Shown piece by piece: positions 33,701 to 42,500 of a DNA stretch of 64,000 bases (the first letter of the stretch is position 1; every line of letters begins with the position of its first letter). The DNA is from Niastella sp966212235 (lineage in GTDB: Bacteria > Bacteroidota > Bacteroidia > Chitinophagales > Chitinophagaceae). The stretch lies in assembly GCA_966212235.1 (NCBI GenBank), contig CBIHPP010000003.1:503055-567054 (forward strand), in the 5' to 3' direction. The position numbers were made by a program, and so were the translations under genes. The notes beneath the pieces were generated by a model, which did not search any database, was not told where the DNA came from, and saw only the letters and a program-made list of their open reading frames with translations.

Positions 33701-36700
33701 AACGGGCAAGATCGTCTTCAATGGCGGTGCCGTTTATTCGACAGGCGTTGATGTAACGCTCTATAATGATATTGAGATCCCGCAAGGACAAAGCGGCTGG
33801 TTCTTTGAAACCGCCACTGCCACCAACCTGCGCGGCAAACTAACGGGCAGCGGTACCTTTCAACACGATGGGAATGTATATGCCGGTCTGCACCTGTATG
33901 GCGACAACAGCAGTTTTACGGGTACGTTTGTTTCCCGGTTCCGCAGCGGTCAGAGCCGCACGCGTTTTGAAGTACCGGAAGCGGGCAGCGCGAAAGCGCA
34001 CTGGCTGCTCGATGCCAATGGGGTCGATTGTCAAAGTATCCAGTTCGCCAGCGGTACCTTGTATTTCGGCGGACTGGCAGGCCGGGGTTATATCCGCAAC
34101 AATGGCGGCGGCTCACCGGTGATCAGCATCGGCGCCCTGAATACCAATACCAATTTCTCGGGAACGTTTGATAAATTTTTCATTATAGAAAAAACCGGGA
34201 CGGGTACGTTGCGGTTCAGCGGTAACCATACGTATACCGGAACAACGACCATTAAGAATGGCCGCTTTCTGCTGATGAATAATGCCACGAACGGTGCGTT
34301 TGTAAGTGCGGTCATAGATAGCAGCGGTTTCTTTGGCGGCACCGGCCGCAGCACGGCTGCTGTAACCATTGGCACGGGCACAACCGCTACGGCGGTGCTG
34401 GAACCCGGTGATGGCAATATTGGTACGCTCACCGTGGGCGCGCTAACGCTCAATAGCAACGCTGTTTACAATGTAGAAATAAACGCCGGTGTTGATACCG
34501 CGGATAAAATAAAGGCGAGTTCCATTAACCTGGTGGGGAATCCCGTGCTGTCGCTCGTTCACCTGGATACGGCTGCGTTGACGCCGAACGCTTCTTTCCT
34601 TATTATGGATAACACTGGTACTTCGCCCGTAAACGGCATCTTTAAGGACCTGCCTGAACTGGCACGGCTTACCGCCGGTAATTATAGTTATTTGATCACG
34701 TATAAAGGCGGAGATGGCAACGATGTGGTGTTGATGGAAGAAACTGCCGTGCCGGTGATCATAACGAGTTCTTTGGCAGATACTGTGTTAGCGGGTAGAA
34801 GTTATTCTTACCAAATTACAGCGATAAAATCACCTGATAAATTCCATGCAACCGGCTTGCCGGCGGGTTTACAGATCGATACCACAACTGGATTGATAAC
34901 GGGTGTGCCAACAGTGCCCGGTACCTATAACATTGGACTGCAGGCAGCCAACGATACGAGTACCGGCGCCGCCATCCTTTCGCTTGTTGTAAAAAGCAAT
35001 GTGGTGGCCGGTGTTATCGTGGCGGCAGGGGATGGGAAGAATATCGTGGAATGGAATGCGATCCTGGACCTCACTTATACCATCAAACGGGCCGATGCGT
35101 TGGATGGTCCATATACAACTATTGGTTCCTCTATTACGACAAAGTTTACCGATACCACGGTCACCAATGGACATATCTATTATTATGCGGTCGCTGCGGT
35201 AGAAGGTTCTATAGAATATACGCAAAGCCTGGCTGTTATGGCAGACCCCAATACCGGGCAATATGGTTACTGGAAATTCAATGAAGCGAGCGGTACAAAA
35301 GCCATCGATGCCTGGGGCGCCAATCACGCCACCCTGGCCGCTACAGCTACCCGTGATGTTGGTTATGGCGGACAGGCGCTGAAGTTGAATGGTACGGCCA
35401 CTGCCTATGCTACACTGCCGGTGGGTATTGTTAAATCGCTGACTGATTTTACCATTACCAGCTGGGTAAAGATGGATGCCCTCACCACCTGGATGCGCGT
35501 ATTTGATTTTGGTTTCGGCACCAATACCTATATGTTTTTGACGGTGCAGGGCGGACTTACTTCAGGCAAAAGCACCATTCGATATGCGATCAAAAATAAC
35601 AACAGCGCCGAGCAGTTTGTGAACTTTGCCGATACGTTCGCGTTGAACACCTGGCGCCATTTGGCCATCACGCAAACGGGCAATACCTGCAGGATGTATG
35701 TCAATGGCAAACTGGTAGCCACCAATACAAACGTGAATTTTAAACCGGCCACCCTTGGCAATACCACCCAGAATTATATTGGTAAATCGCAGTGGGCCGC
35801 TGACCCGATGTTGAAAGGCGCTATCGATGAATTCAAGATCTATAGCCGGGCGTTGTCGTTGGCTGAGATTGCCGCGGCGATGAAAGTAACACAGGTGATT
35901 ACGTTTGATGCCATAGCGCCGAAGTTGATCGGTGATAATGATTTCTCATTAGTTGCATCTTCTTCTTCCTCCCTGCGAGTGCGTTTTACCAGCAGCAATG
36001 AATCGGTAGCCACGGTGACAGATAGCACGGTACATATTATGGGCGCCGGCACCACGGTGATTACGGCTGTACAGGATGGTAATGATACCGTACAGGCAGC
36101 CAGCGCAACCAGGACATTGCTGGTGCGTGCGTTGCATGTAAAGGTTTTGTCCATGGATGGTGATTATGGACAAACGGGTAATGCGGCTATCAAACCATTT
36201 CTCAAGATCAACAATGAAGATTCTCTCCCTGTCAACTACAACGAGCTGACCGCCCGCTACTGGTTGACGGCGGAAAATTATACCGGTATCAATAGCTGGA
36301 TAGATTATGCACCGCTGGGTAGTACGATCAAGATGAAATACGTTGCCCTCGATACCCCGCGTAATGGCGCCTTCGGGTATGTAGAATATGGTTTCACGAG
36401 CGGAGCCGGTGCGCTGCTGGCAGGTGGTAGTTCCGGTGTTATTCAATCCAGGTTTTCGAATAGCGACTGGTCCGTTTTGAATGAAACGAATGATTATTCA
36501 TACACAAGCAGCCAGGCATACATCGCCAACACGAATATTACTTTATACCGGAATGGACAATTGATCTGGGGTACAGAACCTACGACGGTAACACCTGTGG
36601 TAACATTAAAGGCCTATTCTCGGCCGGGTTCTGCTTCGTCCAATGCCATCAGCTGTTACCTGCAACTCAACAATGAAGGCAATGTGCCGGTTTCATATAA

Positions 36701-37346
36701 GGACCTGTCGGTGCGGTATTGGTTTACCAATGACGGGACGTCTGCACCCAAATACTGGATAGATTATGCGAAACTGGGCGCTGCCAAATTGAGCGGTTCG
36801 TTTATCAATCTAAACCCGGTGGCAACGAACGCCGACCGTTTTTGGGAATTGAAAATAGATTCAACCGCCGGTGTGTTTTATCCATCGAGCAATACGGGGT
36901 CTGTCCAGTTCAGAATAACAAAGACGGACTGGTCCAGCTTTACACAAACCAATGATTTTTCTTATTTGCTCACCAATGCCTTGATCGAGAACAGCCACAT
37001 CACCATTTATTATAAAGGCAATTTGGTATACGGGGTTGAACCGGCGCCGTTGACAGCAAGGGTAGAAGCTTCGAATAATGTTGCTACCAATAATGACCTA
37101 CAGGCTGCGGTCATAGCCGTTACCATTCGTCCCAATCCGGTGAGCACGCAACTCAACGTAGGTGTTAGTAAAGTAGCCGGCAATGCGGTTGTTCAGATCT
37201 ATAACAGCACAGGAATATTGATGTATAAGAATCGGATCACGAGTAGCATTACTTTGGTGCCTGTATCATCATGGAAGGCAGGTATCTATTTCGTGACGAT
37301 TATCAACGGTGAGAGAAAGACGATAAAGAGAGTTTTGAAATATTAA
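30726..37346 (+). CDS. Giant multimodular alginate/glucuronan-lyase-like enzyme with CBM3 pair and type IX sorting domain
   Basis: 2206 aa. A long signal region (to about residue 42, NSVQAQ) is followed by a catalytic alpha/alpha-toroid like the Alginate_lyase family (about 43-385; HPGIPFTQYDLNQLKQNI at the start, N206 in DQNKGA, and the GRDDHW motif with R257 and H260). The order after it, with approximate positions: a beta-sandwich (390-560), a putative Ig module with LPAGLTLDGATGIIAGTPTVPG (563-640), two fibronectin-III modules (645-820), a beta-helix region with autotransporter-type LTLTGNNTYSGGT repeats (820-1335), a second Ig module (1341-1415), a fibronectin-III module (1425-1505), a LamG/concanavalin-like domain (1511-1715), an Ig-like module (1723-1800), two CBM3-type cellulose-binding modules (1801-1950 and 1955-2105), and a type IX secretion C-terminal domain (IRPNPVSTQLNVG to IKRVLKY). 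It is likely secreted by the T9SS to act on uronic-acid polysaccharide in a cellulose-rich material. Exact substrate unknown. Confidence 0.88.
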   Translation: MILPLYANQRPAGRCLFFVPVRFVLRAVCILLCLLLLNSVQAQRFPHPGIPFTQYDLNQLKQNITQEPWLSAYNAFKNDSHSKLSYGMKGPFATVTRAPNLNNTAWIEDMIAVHNLAFMWVFTGDSAYARKATNMMDAWAVTNTTWGGGESMLDIGDYAQYWATGADILRGTFPGWSATNTAHVKNYFETVLYPTSWVPYPLRDQNKGALQLKIALAASAFNDDAVKFNQAIEVYRMDAGGGMRNSLPNGEVGDAGRDDHWRVQAAALVWGAEVAFKQGIDMYSELDNRVLAIGELYHKYAFEGDTMTFIPFGGYASYWTNWGIAPGARRGDFTNILKAAYSLRKGMPTPYTDLMRTALGGAGGEFLYLKSSDTSTAVALPPKNYPADQVQPVSNLTNYDIGNAGMAGSASYDNGTWTVKGAGNSVSAAVNFTFQKVSGDAGLIVRVTGMSLSTGGCGVMMRESLQPGANYYDIQLAATGGVGRHYQPKAPWWLKIERVGTRIFTYHSQDGINFTNLGCFYSTTFPNEMYLGFYAISNNTSALNTATFTNVGFNNNTAVGAPVISSATTVTAASGVLFNYNITASGQPTAYSASGLPAGLTLDGATGIIAGTPTVPGKYIVTLGATNANGTGTATLIVSVFNNTAPAAPVTTVAVVNTTQIKLSWAAVDNATSYTIKRSQTVGGPYTVLQTGVTGTSYTDITPVPEVPNYYVVTALAGDLESGLSNEVNAAVPPAIPSKPVVVNMNGQIALSWDTAYGATSYNVKRGTLSGGPYTTIATVTTNSYTDAAVVNGNSYYYVISAKGATKESGNSPEAFGVPGSSSVTWGVDPDSQLWSEAGNWIENTVPVNPAIITFRSSADTVITNDMTGLEVSRIQFEADASAYTIAGNAMALNNDLVNNSSMSQTLSTPLVLNSALAVNTKTANITISGNITGTGSLRKMGSGILTLTGNNTYSGGTVVTGAIGAWPPVHAIALGSSGSGTPSNPTAGPLGTGKIVFNGGAVYSTGVDVTLYNDIEIPQGQSGWFFETATATNLRGKLTGSGTFQHDGNVYAGLHLYGDNSSFTGTFVSRFRSGQSRTRFEVPEAGSAKAHWLLDANGVDCQSIQFASGTLYFGGLAGRGYIRNNGGGSPVISIGALNTNTNFSGTFDKFFIIEKTGTGTLRFSGNHTYTGTTTIKNGRFLLMNNATNGAFVSAVIDSSGFFGGTGRSTAAVTIGTGTTATAVLEPGDGNIGTLTVGALTLNSNAVYNVEINAGVDTADKIKASSINLVGNPVLSLVHLDTAALTPNASFLIMDNTGTSPVNGIFKDLPELARLTAGNYSYLITYKGGDGNDVVLMEETAVPVIITSSLADTVLAGRSYSYQITAIKSPDKFHATGLPAGLQIDTTTGLITGVPTVPGTYNIGLQAANDTSTGAAILSLVVKSNVVAGVIVAAGDGKNIVEWNAILDLTYTIKRADALDGPYTTIGSSITTKFTDTTVTNGHIYYYAVAAVEGSIEYTQSLAVMADPNTGQYGYWKFNEASGTKAIDAWGANHATLAATATRDVGYGGQALKLNGTATAYATLPVGIVKSLTDFTITSWVKMDALTTWMRVFDFGFGTNTYMFLTVQGGLTSGKSTIRYAIKNNNSAEQFVNFADTFALNTWRHLAITQTGNTCRMYVNGKLVATNTNVNFKPATLGNTTQNYIGKSQWAADPMLKGAIDEFKIYSRALSLAEIAAAMKVTQVITFDAIAPKLIGDNDFSLVASSSSSLRVRFTSSNESVATVTDSTVHIMGAGTTVITAVQDGNDTVQAASATRTLLVRALHVKVLSMDGDYGQTGNAAIKPFLKINNEDSLPVNYNELTARYWLTAENYTGINSWIDYAPLGSTIKMKYVALDTPRNGAFGYVEYGFTSGAGALLAGGSSGVIQSRFSNSDWSVLNETNDYSYTSSQAYIANTNITLYRNGQLIWGTEPTTVTPVVTLKAYSRPGSASSNAISCYLQLNNEGNVPVSYKDLSVRYWFTNDGTSAPKYWIDYAKLGAAKLSGSFINLNPVATNADRFWELKIDSTAGVFYPSSNTGSVQFRITKTDWSSFTQTNDFSYLLTNALIENSHITIYYKGNLVYGVEPAPLTARVEASNNVATNNDLQAAVIAVTIRPNPVSTQLNVGVSKVAGNAVVQIYNSTGILMYKNRITSSITLVPVSSWKAGIYFVTIINGERKTIKRVLKY

Positions 37347-37575
37347 GCAGTTTATAGTTCATAGTTTACAGTTTACAGTTGCTCCGCGCTTTGAAAAGTT
37401 TCTATAAATGCAAGAACCCTGATTTTCCAGCATTTTTGAGGTTTGCCTAATATAACGACTGTTTGAATTAAAGAACTATAAACTATAAACTATGAACTAT
37501 GAACTATAAACTATTAACTATGAACTATTAACTGTGAACTATGAACTATTAACTATGAACTATAATCAATAACCA
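37347..37575. repeat. Inverted array of degenerate GAACTAT/ATAGTTC heptamers
   Basis: Right after the lyase stop, 37353-37381 is a run of ATAGTTC/ACAGTTT-type units. At about 37473-37566 some thirteen GAACTAT, AAACTAT and TTAACTATG-type units run in the complementary sense. The arms can fold into a long imperfect hairpin around a 90-nt spacer. The element fills nearly the whole gap between the two lyase genes and may end transcription or stabilise the upstream mRNA. Confidence 0.7.
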
Positions 37576-37593
37576 TTAATTAATTGAACGATC

Positions 37594-39474
37594 ATGAAAA
37601 AAAACCTATTTCTAAGTTTGTTTATCCTAACATCCTGTGTACATCATGTAATGTCACAATCTTTTATTCATCCTGGTCTCCTTCATACTGAAGCCGACTT
37701 CACCCGGATGCGCACCAAAGTAAATGCCAGCGCCCAACCCTGGAAAGGAAGTTGGGACCTGCTGGTAGCCAACAGTCATTCGCAATTGGGTTATGTGGCC
37801 CGGCCCGTGGATACCGTGCGCCGCGGCGGCACCGGTCAAAACTATACGGTGTTGTTCAATGACATTGCAGCGGCGTATCAATGCGCGTTGCGCTGGAAGA
37901 TCAGCGGTGATGTGGCCTATGCCAATAAAAGCATCGAGATCATGAATGCCTGGTCGGCTACTTTGAAAGAAGTGACGGGCAATGCCGATCGATTTCTGGC
38001 CGCCGGTATTTATGGTTATGAGTTTGCGAATGCGGCCGAGATCATGCGCACCTACAGCGGTTGGGCCGCAGCCGATTTCACGCGGTTCAAAAATATGATG
38101 TTGAATGAATTTTATCCCCTGTGTGAAAACTTTTTAACCAATCACAACGACGCCTGTATTACCAATTACTGGGCCAACTGGGACCTTTGTAACATGGCGG
38201 CGATTTTGAGCATCGGTGTGTTGTGCGATCGCCGTGATCTGTATAACCGCGCGATCAATTATTTTAAAACGGGCGCGGGTAATGGCGCTATTACAAAAGC
38301 CGTGTGGTACCTGCATTCTGCTACATTGGGTCAGTGGCAGGAAGCCGGTCGCGATCAGGGCCATGCCACCTTAGGCATCGGCTTGCTGGGCGCTTTTTGC
38401 GAAACGGCCTGGAACCAGGGTGATGATATGTATGGGTACGACGACAACCGTTTTATGAAAGGGGCGGAGTATGTAGCGCAATATAATATTGGGAACACCG
38501 TGCCGTATGTAACTTATACCTGGGGCACGGGTCAGAATTGTGCGCAAATGTCGCAAACCGTCATCTCCGAAGCCAGCAGGGGGAACGTGCGTCCGATCTG
38601 GGAAATGGTGTACCATCATTATGCAAACCGGTTGGGAATTTCCGTACCAGGTATGGCCGCTTTTGCAGCACAACAACGGCCCGAAGGCGGCGGTGGTAAT
38701 TATGGAACCACCAGTGGTGGCTATGATCAGCTGGGTTTTGGTACGTTGACTTTTACCCGCGATGCTTTTGTGCCGAATGCCGTAGCCAATGGTACGTATA
38801 AATTGATTGCCCGGCACAGCGGAAAAGCGTTGGATGTGCTGAACAACGGCACGGCCAATGGCGCCAATGTGCAACAATATACTTCGAATACCTGCGCATG
38901 TCAACAGTGGACCCTGGCGCACCAGGGGAGTGGCCGCTACAGCGTCACCGGTGTGGGCAGTAACAAGTTGCTGGATGTAAATGGAAACAGCACCGCCGAT
39001 GGCGCCAATGTGCAGATCTGGCAATCCACCGGTGGAAACAACCAGCGATTCACCTTTATACCCGCGGGCAATGGCTATTACCGCATCAATGCCGTGCACA
39101 GCGGAAAATGTGTGGACGTGAGTGGCGGTTCCACCGCCGACGGCGCCAATGTACAACAGTGGACGTACAACGCCAGTGCCAATCAGCAATGGCAACTCGT
39201 TCCGTTGGCGGGAGCAAGAACAACTACATTGCCGGTAACTACGACGACTGAACCGCTGCAGATAACACCGAATCCGGTCCGAAATAATTTGACATTGACA
39301 GTCCAGGTTGGTGCAGACATCAACCTCTTCAATGCTACCGGGCAGCAACTGTATAGCGGCAAAGCTCGTTCAACCCGGTATGTGGTTGATATGACAAAAT
39401 TTGCTTCTGGTACTTATTTTGTTAGCATAAAGCAAGGTGCAAGTAATGTTATTCAGAAGATTGTGAAGGAGTAA
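37594..39474 (+). CDS. Alginate/glucuronan-lyase-like enzyme with ricin-type lectin and type IX sorting domain
   Basis: 626 aa. Signal peptide (MKKNLFLSLFILTSCVHHVMS). Catalytic toroid at about 25-385, homologous to the first domain of the 2206-aa protein (FIHPGLLHTEADFTRM). N191, Y192 and W193 in TNYWANWDLC and the GRDQGH motif (R253, H257) are the best candidates for the active site; relatives are grouped under alginate lyase-like and PL38-like lyases, and which of these applies is uncertain. Residues about 400-540 are a ricin-type beta-trefoil with three QxW-like repeats (YKLIARHSGKALDV, NKLLDVNGNSTADGANVQIW, VQQWTYNASANQQWQL). The type IX sorting domain (ITPNPVRNNLTL to QKIVKE) ends the protein. 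Probably secreted together with the giant lyase and acting on the same polymer. Confidence 0.88.
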   Translation: MKKNLFLSLFILTSCVHHVMSQSFIHPGLLHTEADFTRMRTKVNASAQPWKGSWDLLVANSHSQLGYVARPVDTVRRGGTGQNYTVLFNDIAAAYQCALRWKISGDVAYANKSIEIMNAWSATLKEVTGNADRFLAAGIYGYEFANAAEIMRTYSGWAAADFTRFKNMMLNEFYPLCENFLTNHNDACITNYWANWDLCNMAAILSIGVLCDRRDLYNRAINYFKTGAGNGAITKAVWYLHSATLGQWQEAGRDQGHATLGIGLLGAFCETAWNQGDDMYGYDDNRFMKGAEYVAQYNIGNTVPYVTYTWGTGQNCAQMSQTVISEASRGNVRPIWEMVYHHYANRLGISVPGMAAFAAQQRPEGGGGNYGTTSGGYDQLGFGTLTFTRDAFVPNAVANGTYKLIARHSGKALDVLNNGTANGANVQQYTSNTCACQQWTLAHQGSGRYSVTGVGSNKLLDVNGNSTADGANVQIWQSTGGNNQRFTFIPAGNGYYRINAVHSGKCVDVSGGSTADGANVQQWTYNASANQQWQLVPLAGARTTTLPVTTTTEPLQITPNPVRNNLTLTVQVGADINLFNATGQQLYSGKARSTRYVVDMTKFASGTYFVSIKQGASNVIQKIVKE

Positions 39475-39565
39475 GAATACAAGATACAAGTTACAAGTTC
39501 CAGGGTACAAGAAACAGCCAATACAGCTTGTTCCTTGTACCTTTGCTCTTGTGCCTTTTTTCATA
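39475..39565. repeat. Inverted array of ACAAG/CTTGT short repeats
   Basis: Arm one (39480-39514) has ACAAGATACAAGTTACAAG-type units, and arm two (39529-39557) has CTTGTTCCTTGTACC and CTTGTGCC units in the complementary sense. A T-run follows. It occupies the gap between the lyase gene and the regulator gene and could act as a terminator. Confidence 0.65.
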
Positions 39566-39582
39566 TCTTTAGTGTTTGCCAT

Positions 39583-42500
39583 ATGAAATCAGGTATTGTT
39601 ACGATAGTACTGTGCTTCTTGCTTTTTGATCTGTCTTATGCTACCGATTACCCGGTCACAACTTATTTGGGAATCGATCAGGGCCTGTCGAACAATTCGG
39701 TGCGCTGCATTTACCAGGACCGCCGGGGATTTATGTGGTTTGGTACCTACGATGGCCTCAACCGCTACGATGGTTATACCTTCAAAGTGTTCCGCAATAA
39801 TTTCAAAAATTCCACTTCTTTAATCAATAACTGGATCAACGCCATCGATGAAGACAACCCCGGCAATTTATGGGTAGGCACCCGCCAGGGCGTCTGTGTG
39901 TATCGCCCGGTTTCTGATAAATTTTCTTCTCTCCATTATTTTGGATTGAAAAAATCGGCTGAACCTATAAAGTCCGTGATCCGCGATATAGAAAGAGATT
40001 CCGCAGGGAATATGTTTGTGGGTACCGCTGATGTGGGTTTGTTGTTTTTTGCCAAAGGCGATACGGTGGGTATCCAGGTGCCAATAGAAAATGTAAGAGA
40101 ACAACCAAAAATTCAGGACGTCGCATTCATAAAAAATGGAACCGGAAAAAAGATCTGGGTCTTCGTGCGTGGTAAAGGACTTTGTCTATACGATTATCCT
40201 TCTCAAAAACTCAGAATAGTCAATGCCACGGTGACCTCGGCCAATTGCCTGGAAACAGACGGTAATATCATTTGGGTAGGAACACCGCAGGGCATCTATC
40301 AATATAATAGTATTTCCAACACGTATGAAAAAAGGTACAGCGAAGAAAATGGTTTGACCAACCGGGACATCATTGGGCTTACCCTGGATAAGAACGGACA
40401 ATTATGGTGCGCCACCAATGGCGGCGGCATCAACATGATCAATATAAAAAGCGGTGCGGTGGGTTCGCTGGCTGCAGGCAAGGGGCCGGCTGACTTAACA
40501 AGCAATTCTATCTATGCCATTTGGGAAGATCCCGAAGCCCGGATGTGGATCGGTTCTTTACGCGGCGGTATCAATGTCATCGATCCGCACCGGAAATTAT
40601 TTCAAACAGTGATGAGCGATCCCGCTGCTGCCAATACACTGATCAGTAATTATATCTTTTCTTTTTATGAAGACCCAAGCGGAGATCTGCTCATTGGGAC
40701 CGACGGCGATGGATTGAGTGTGTGGGACCGGAAGCTGAACCGGTTCACCAATTACAAACACGATGCGGCCAACCCGGCTTCTTTAAGCAATGATTTTATT
40801 ACCAATATCAAAAGTGATTATGTTGGTAATATCTGGGTGGCCACGTATAAAGGTGGGATCAACACGTTTAATAAAGCGAAAGGTATCTTTCAACAATACC
40901 CCTTCCTGTATGGCGGCCAGAAAGTAATGAACCCGTTGGCTTATACGGTTTATGAAGATAAACTCAGGGATTTTTGGGTGAGCAGTCTGCCCTGGGGCTT
41001 GTACCGGTTAAATCGACAATTAAATCTGTTCGAGTTATTCGACAATCAATTAAAAGATCTGTTTGAATTATTTGAAGACAAGGCCGGTGTGTTGTGGGGT
41101 GGTAATTTATCGCAGTTGATTCAAATAGACCGGGTTCATCAAAAACATACGTATTTCAATGTAGGCAAACCGGTGCGGGCCATCCATGAAGATAAGGCCG
41201 GGAATTTATGGGTGGGTACGGAAGGCGGCGGGTTGATCTTATTCGATCGGGTTCAACATAAAATAGCAGCCCGTTTCACCACCGATGAAGGCTTGTGCAG
41301 CAATTCGGTGTTGAATATGCTGGAAGATGATAATGGTAATTTATGGATCAGCACATTTAATGGCATTTCAAAATTCCAGGTAAAAAGCCGCGTGTTTTCC
41401 AATTACTTTCAAAGCGATGGGTTGCAGAGCAACCAGTTTAATTACAATGCCGCTTTAAAATTACATACGGGCGAGCTGGTGTTCGGCGGCATCAAAGGAT
41501 TTACCCTGTTCAATCCGGCCGCTATTGTTGGCGAAGCCACCATGCCTAAGATTTCTTTTACCGGCATAAAGATCGGGAACAAGCCCATCGAGCAGGTGAA
41601 TGGCTTTATTGCCAAAATGAACGGGAACGACATTTCCGCCATTCGCGTGCCTTTTGATGAAGCGGTGTTATCCATTGAGTTTGCGGCCCTGGAATATTCT
41701 GCCCCTGATAAAATTCAATATGCCTATTACCTCGAAGGGTGGGACAGGGGTTGGAATTATACGAACAACAACCGGTCCGCTACCTATACGCATTTGTCGG
41801 AAGGGAACTACACCTTACGGGTGAAGAGTACCAATGCCGGTGGGGTATGGGGCGCCCGCGAATTGACGATCGATATTGTGGTGCTGCCGCCCTGGTACCG
41901 GTCGTGGTGGGCGTATTTATTGTATGGGGCGGTTCTAACCATTTTAGTGTATTCGTATATAAAGTATCGCACCAAACAAACGCGGTTAAAATATGAAGTG
42001 GCCATTGCCAATTTGAATACCGCCAATGAACGCGCAGAAAGAGAAAAAGGCGAAGCCGAACTGGCACGGGAGCGGGCAGAGCGGGAACGCGAACATGCCG
42101 AACTGGAAAAAGAGCGCATTGTGAATGAAAAGGAAAAAGAGATGCATGAAAAAAAGATCTCTTTCTTCACCAACATTTCGCATGAGTTTCGAACCCCGCT
42201 TACGTTGATCATCAATCCCATCCGCGACCTGTTGAAGAAGAAAGAATTTGAACAGCCGCAACTGGAAGGCGAACTGAGCATCGTATACCGCAACGCGCAT
42301 CGCATGCTCAGCCTGGTTGACCAGTTGTTGTTATTCCGCAAAGCGGAAAGTGATTTTGATAAAATACATCCGGCGAAACTGGATGTGTGCAGTCTGGCCC
42401 GCGAAGTGTACCTGTGTTTTCTACATCCCGCAAAAGCCCGGAACATCAACTATACGTTTGACTGTGAAACCGAACACCTGGAGTTGGTGGCCGACCGGCA

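Noticed and set aside
37473..37566. Possible CRISPR array or VNTR of phage origin
   Set aside because: Units are about 7 bp, degenerate and without spacers, and no cas genes are present. It is better described as a short-unit repeat array.
38371..39348. 325-aa open frame on the minus strand inside the second lyase gene
   Set aside because: It lies fully inside a well-supported gene, has no recognisable domain and shows the Arg/His/Cys-rich composition of an antisense shadow.
41808..42449. 213-aa minus-strand frame under the HTCS gene
   Set aside because: Ser/Arg-rich shadow of the coiled coil and kinase region, no independent support.
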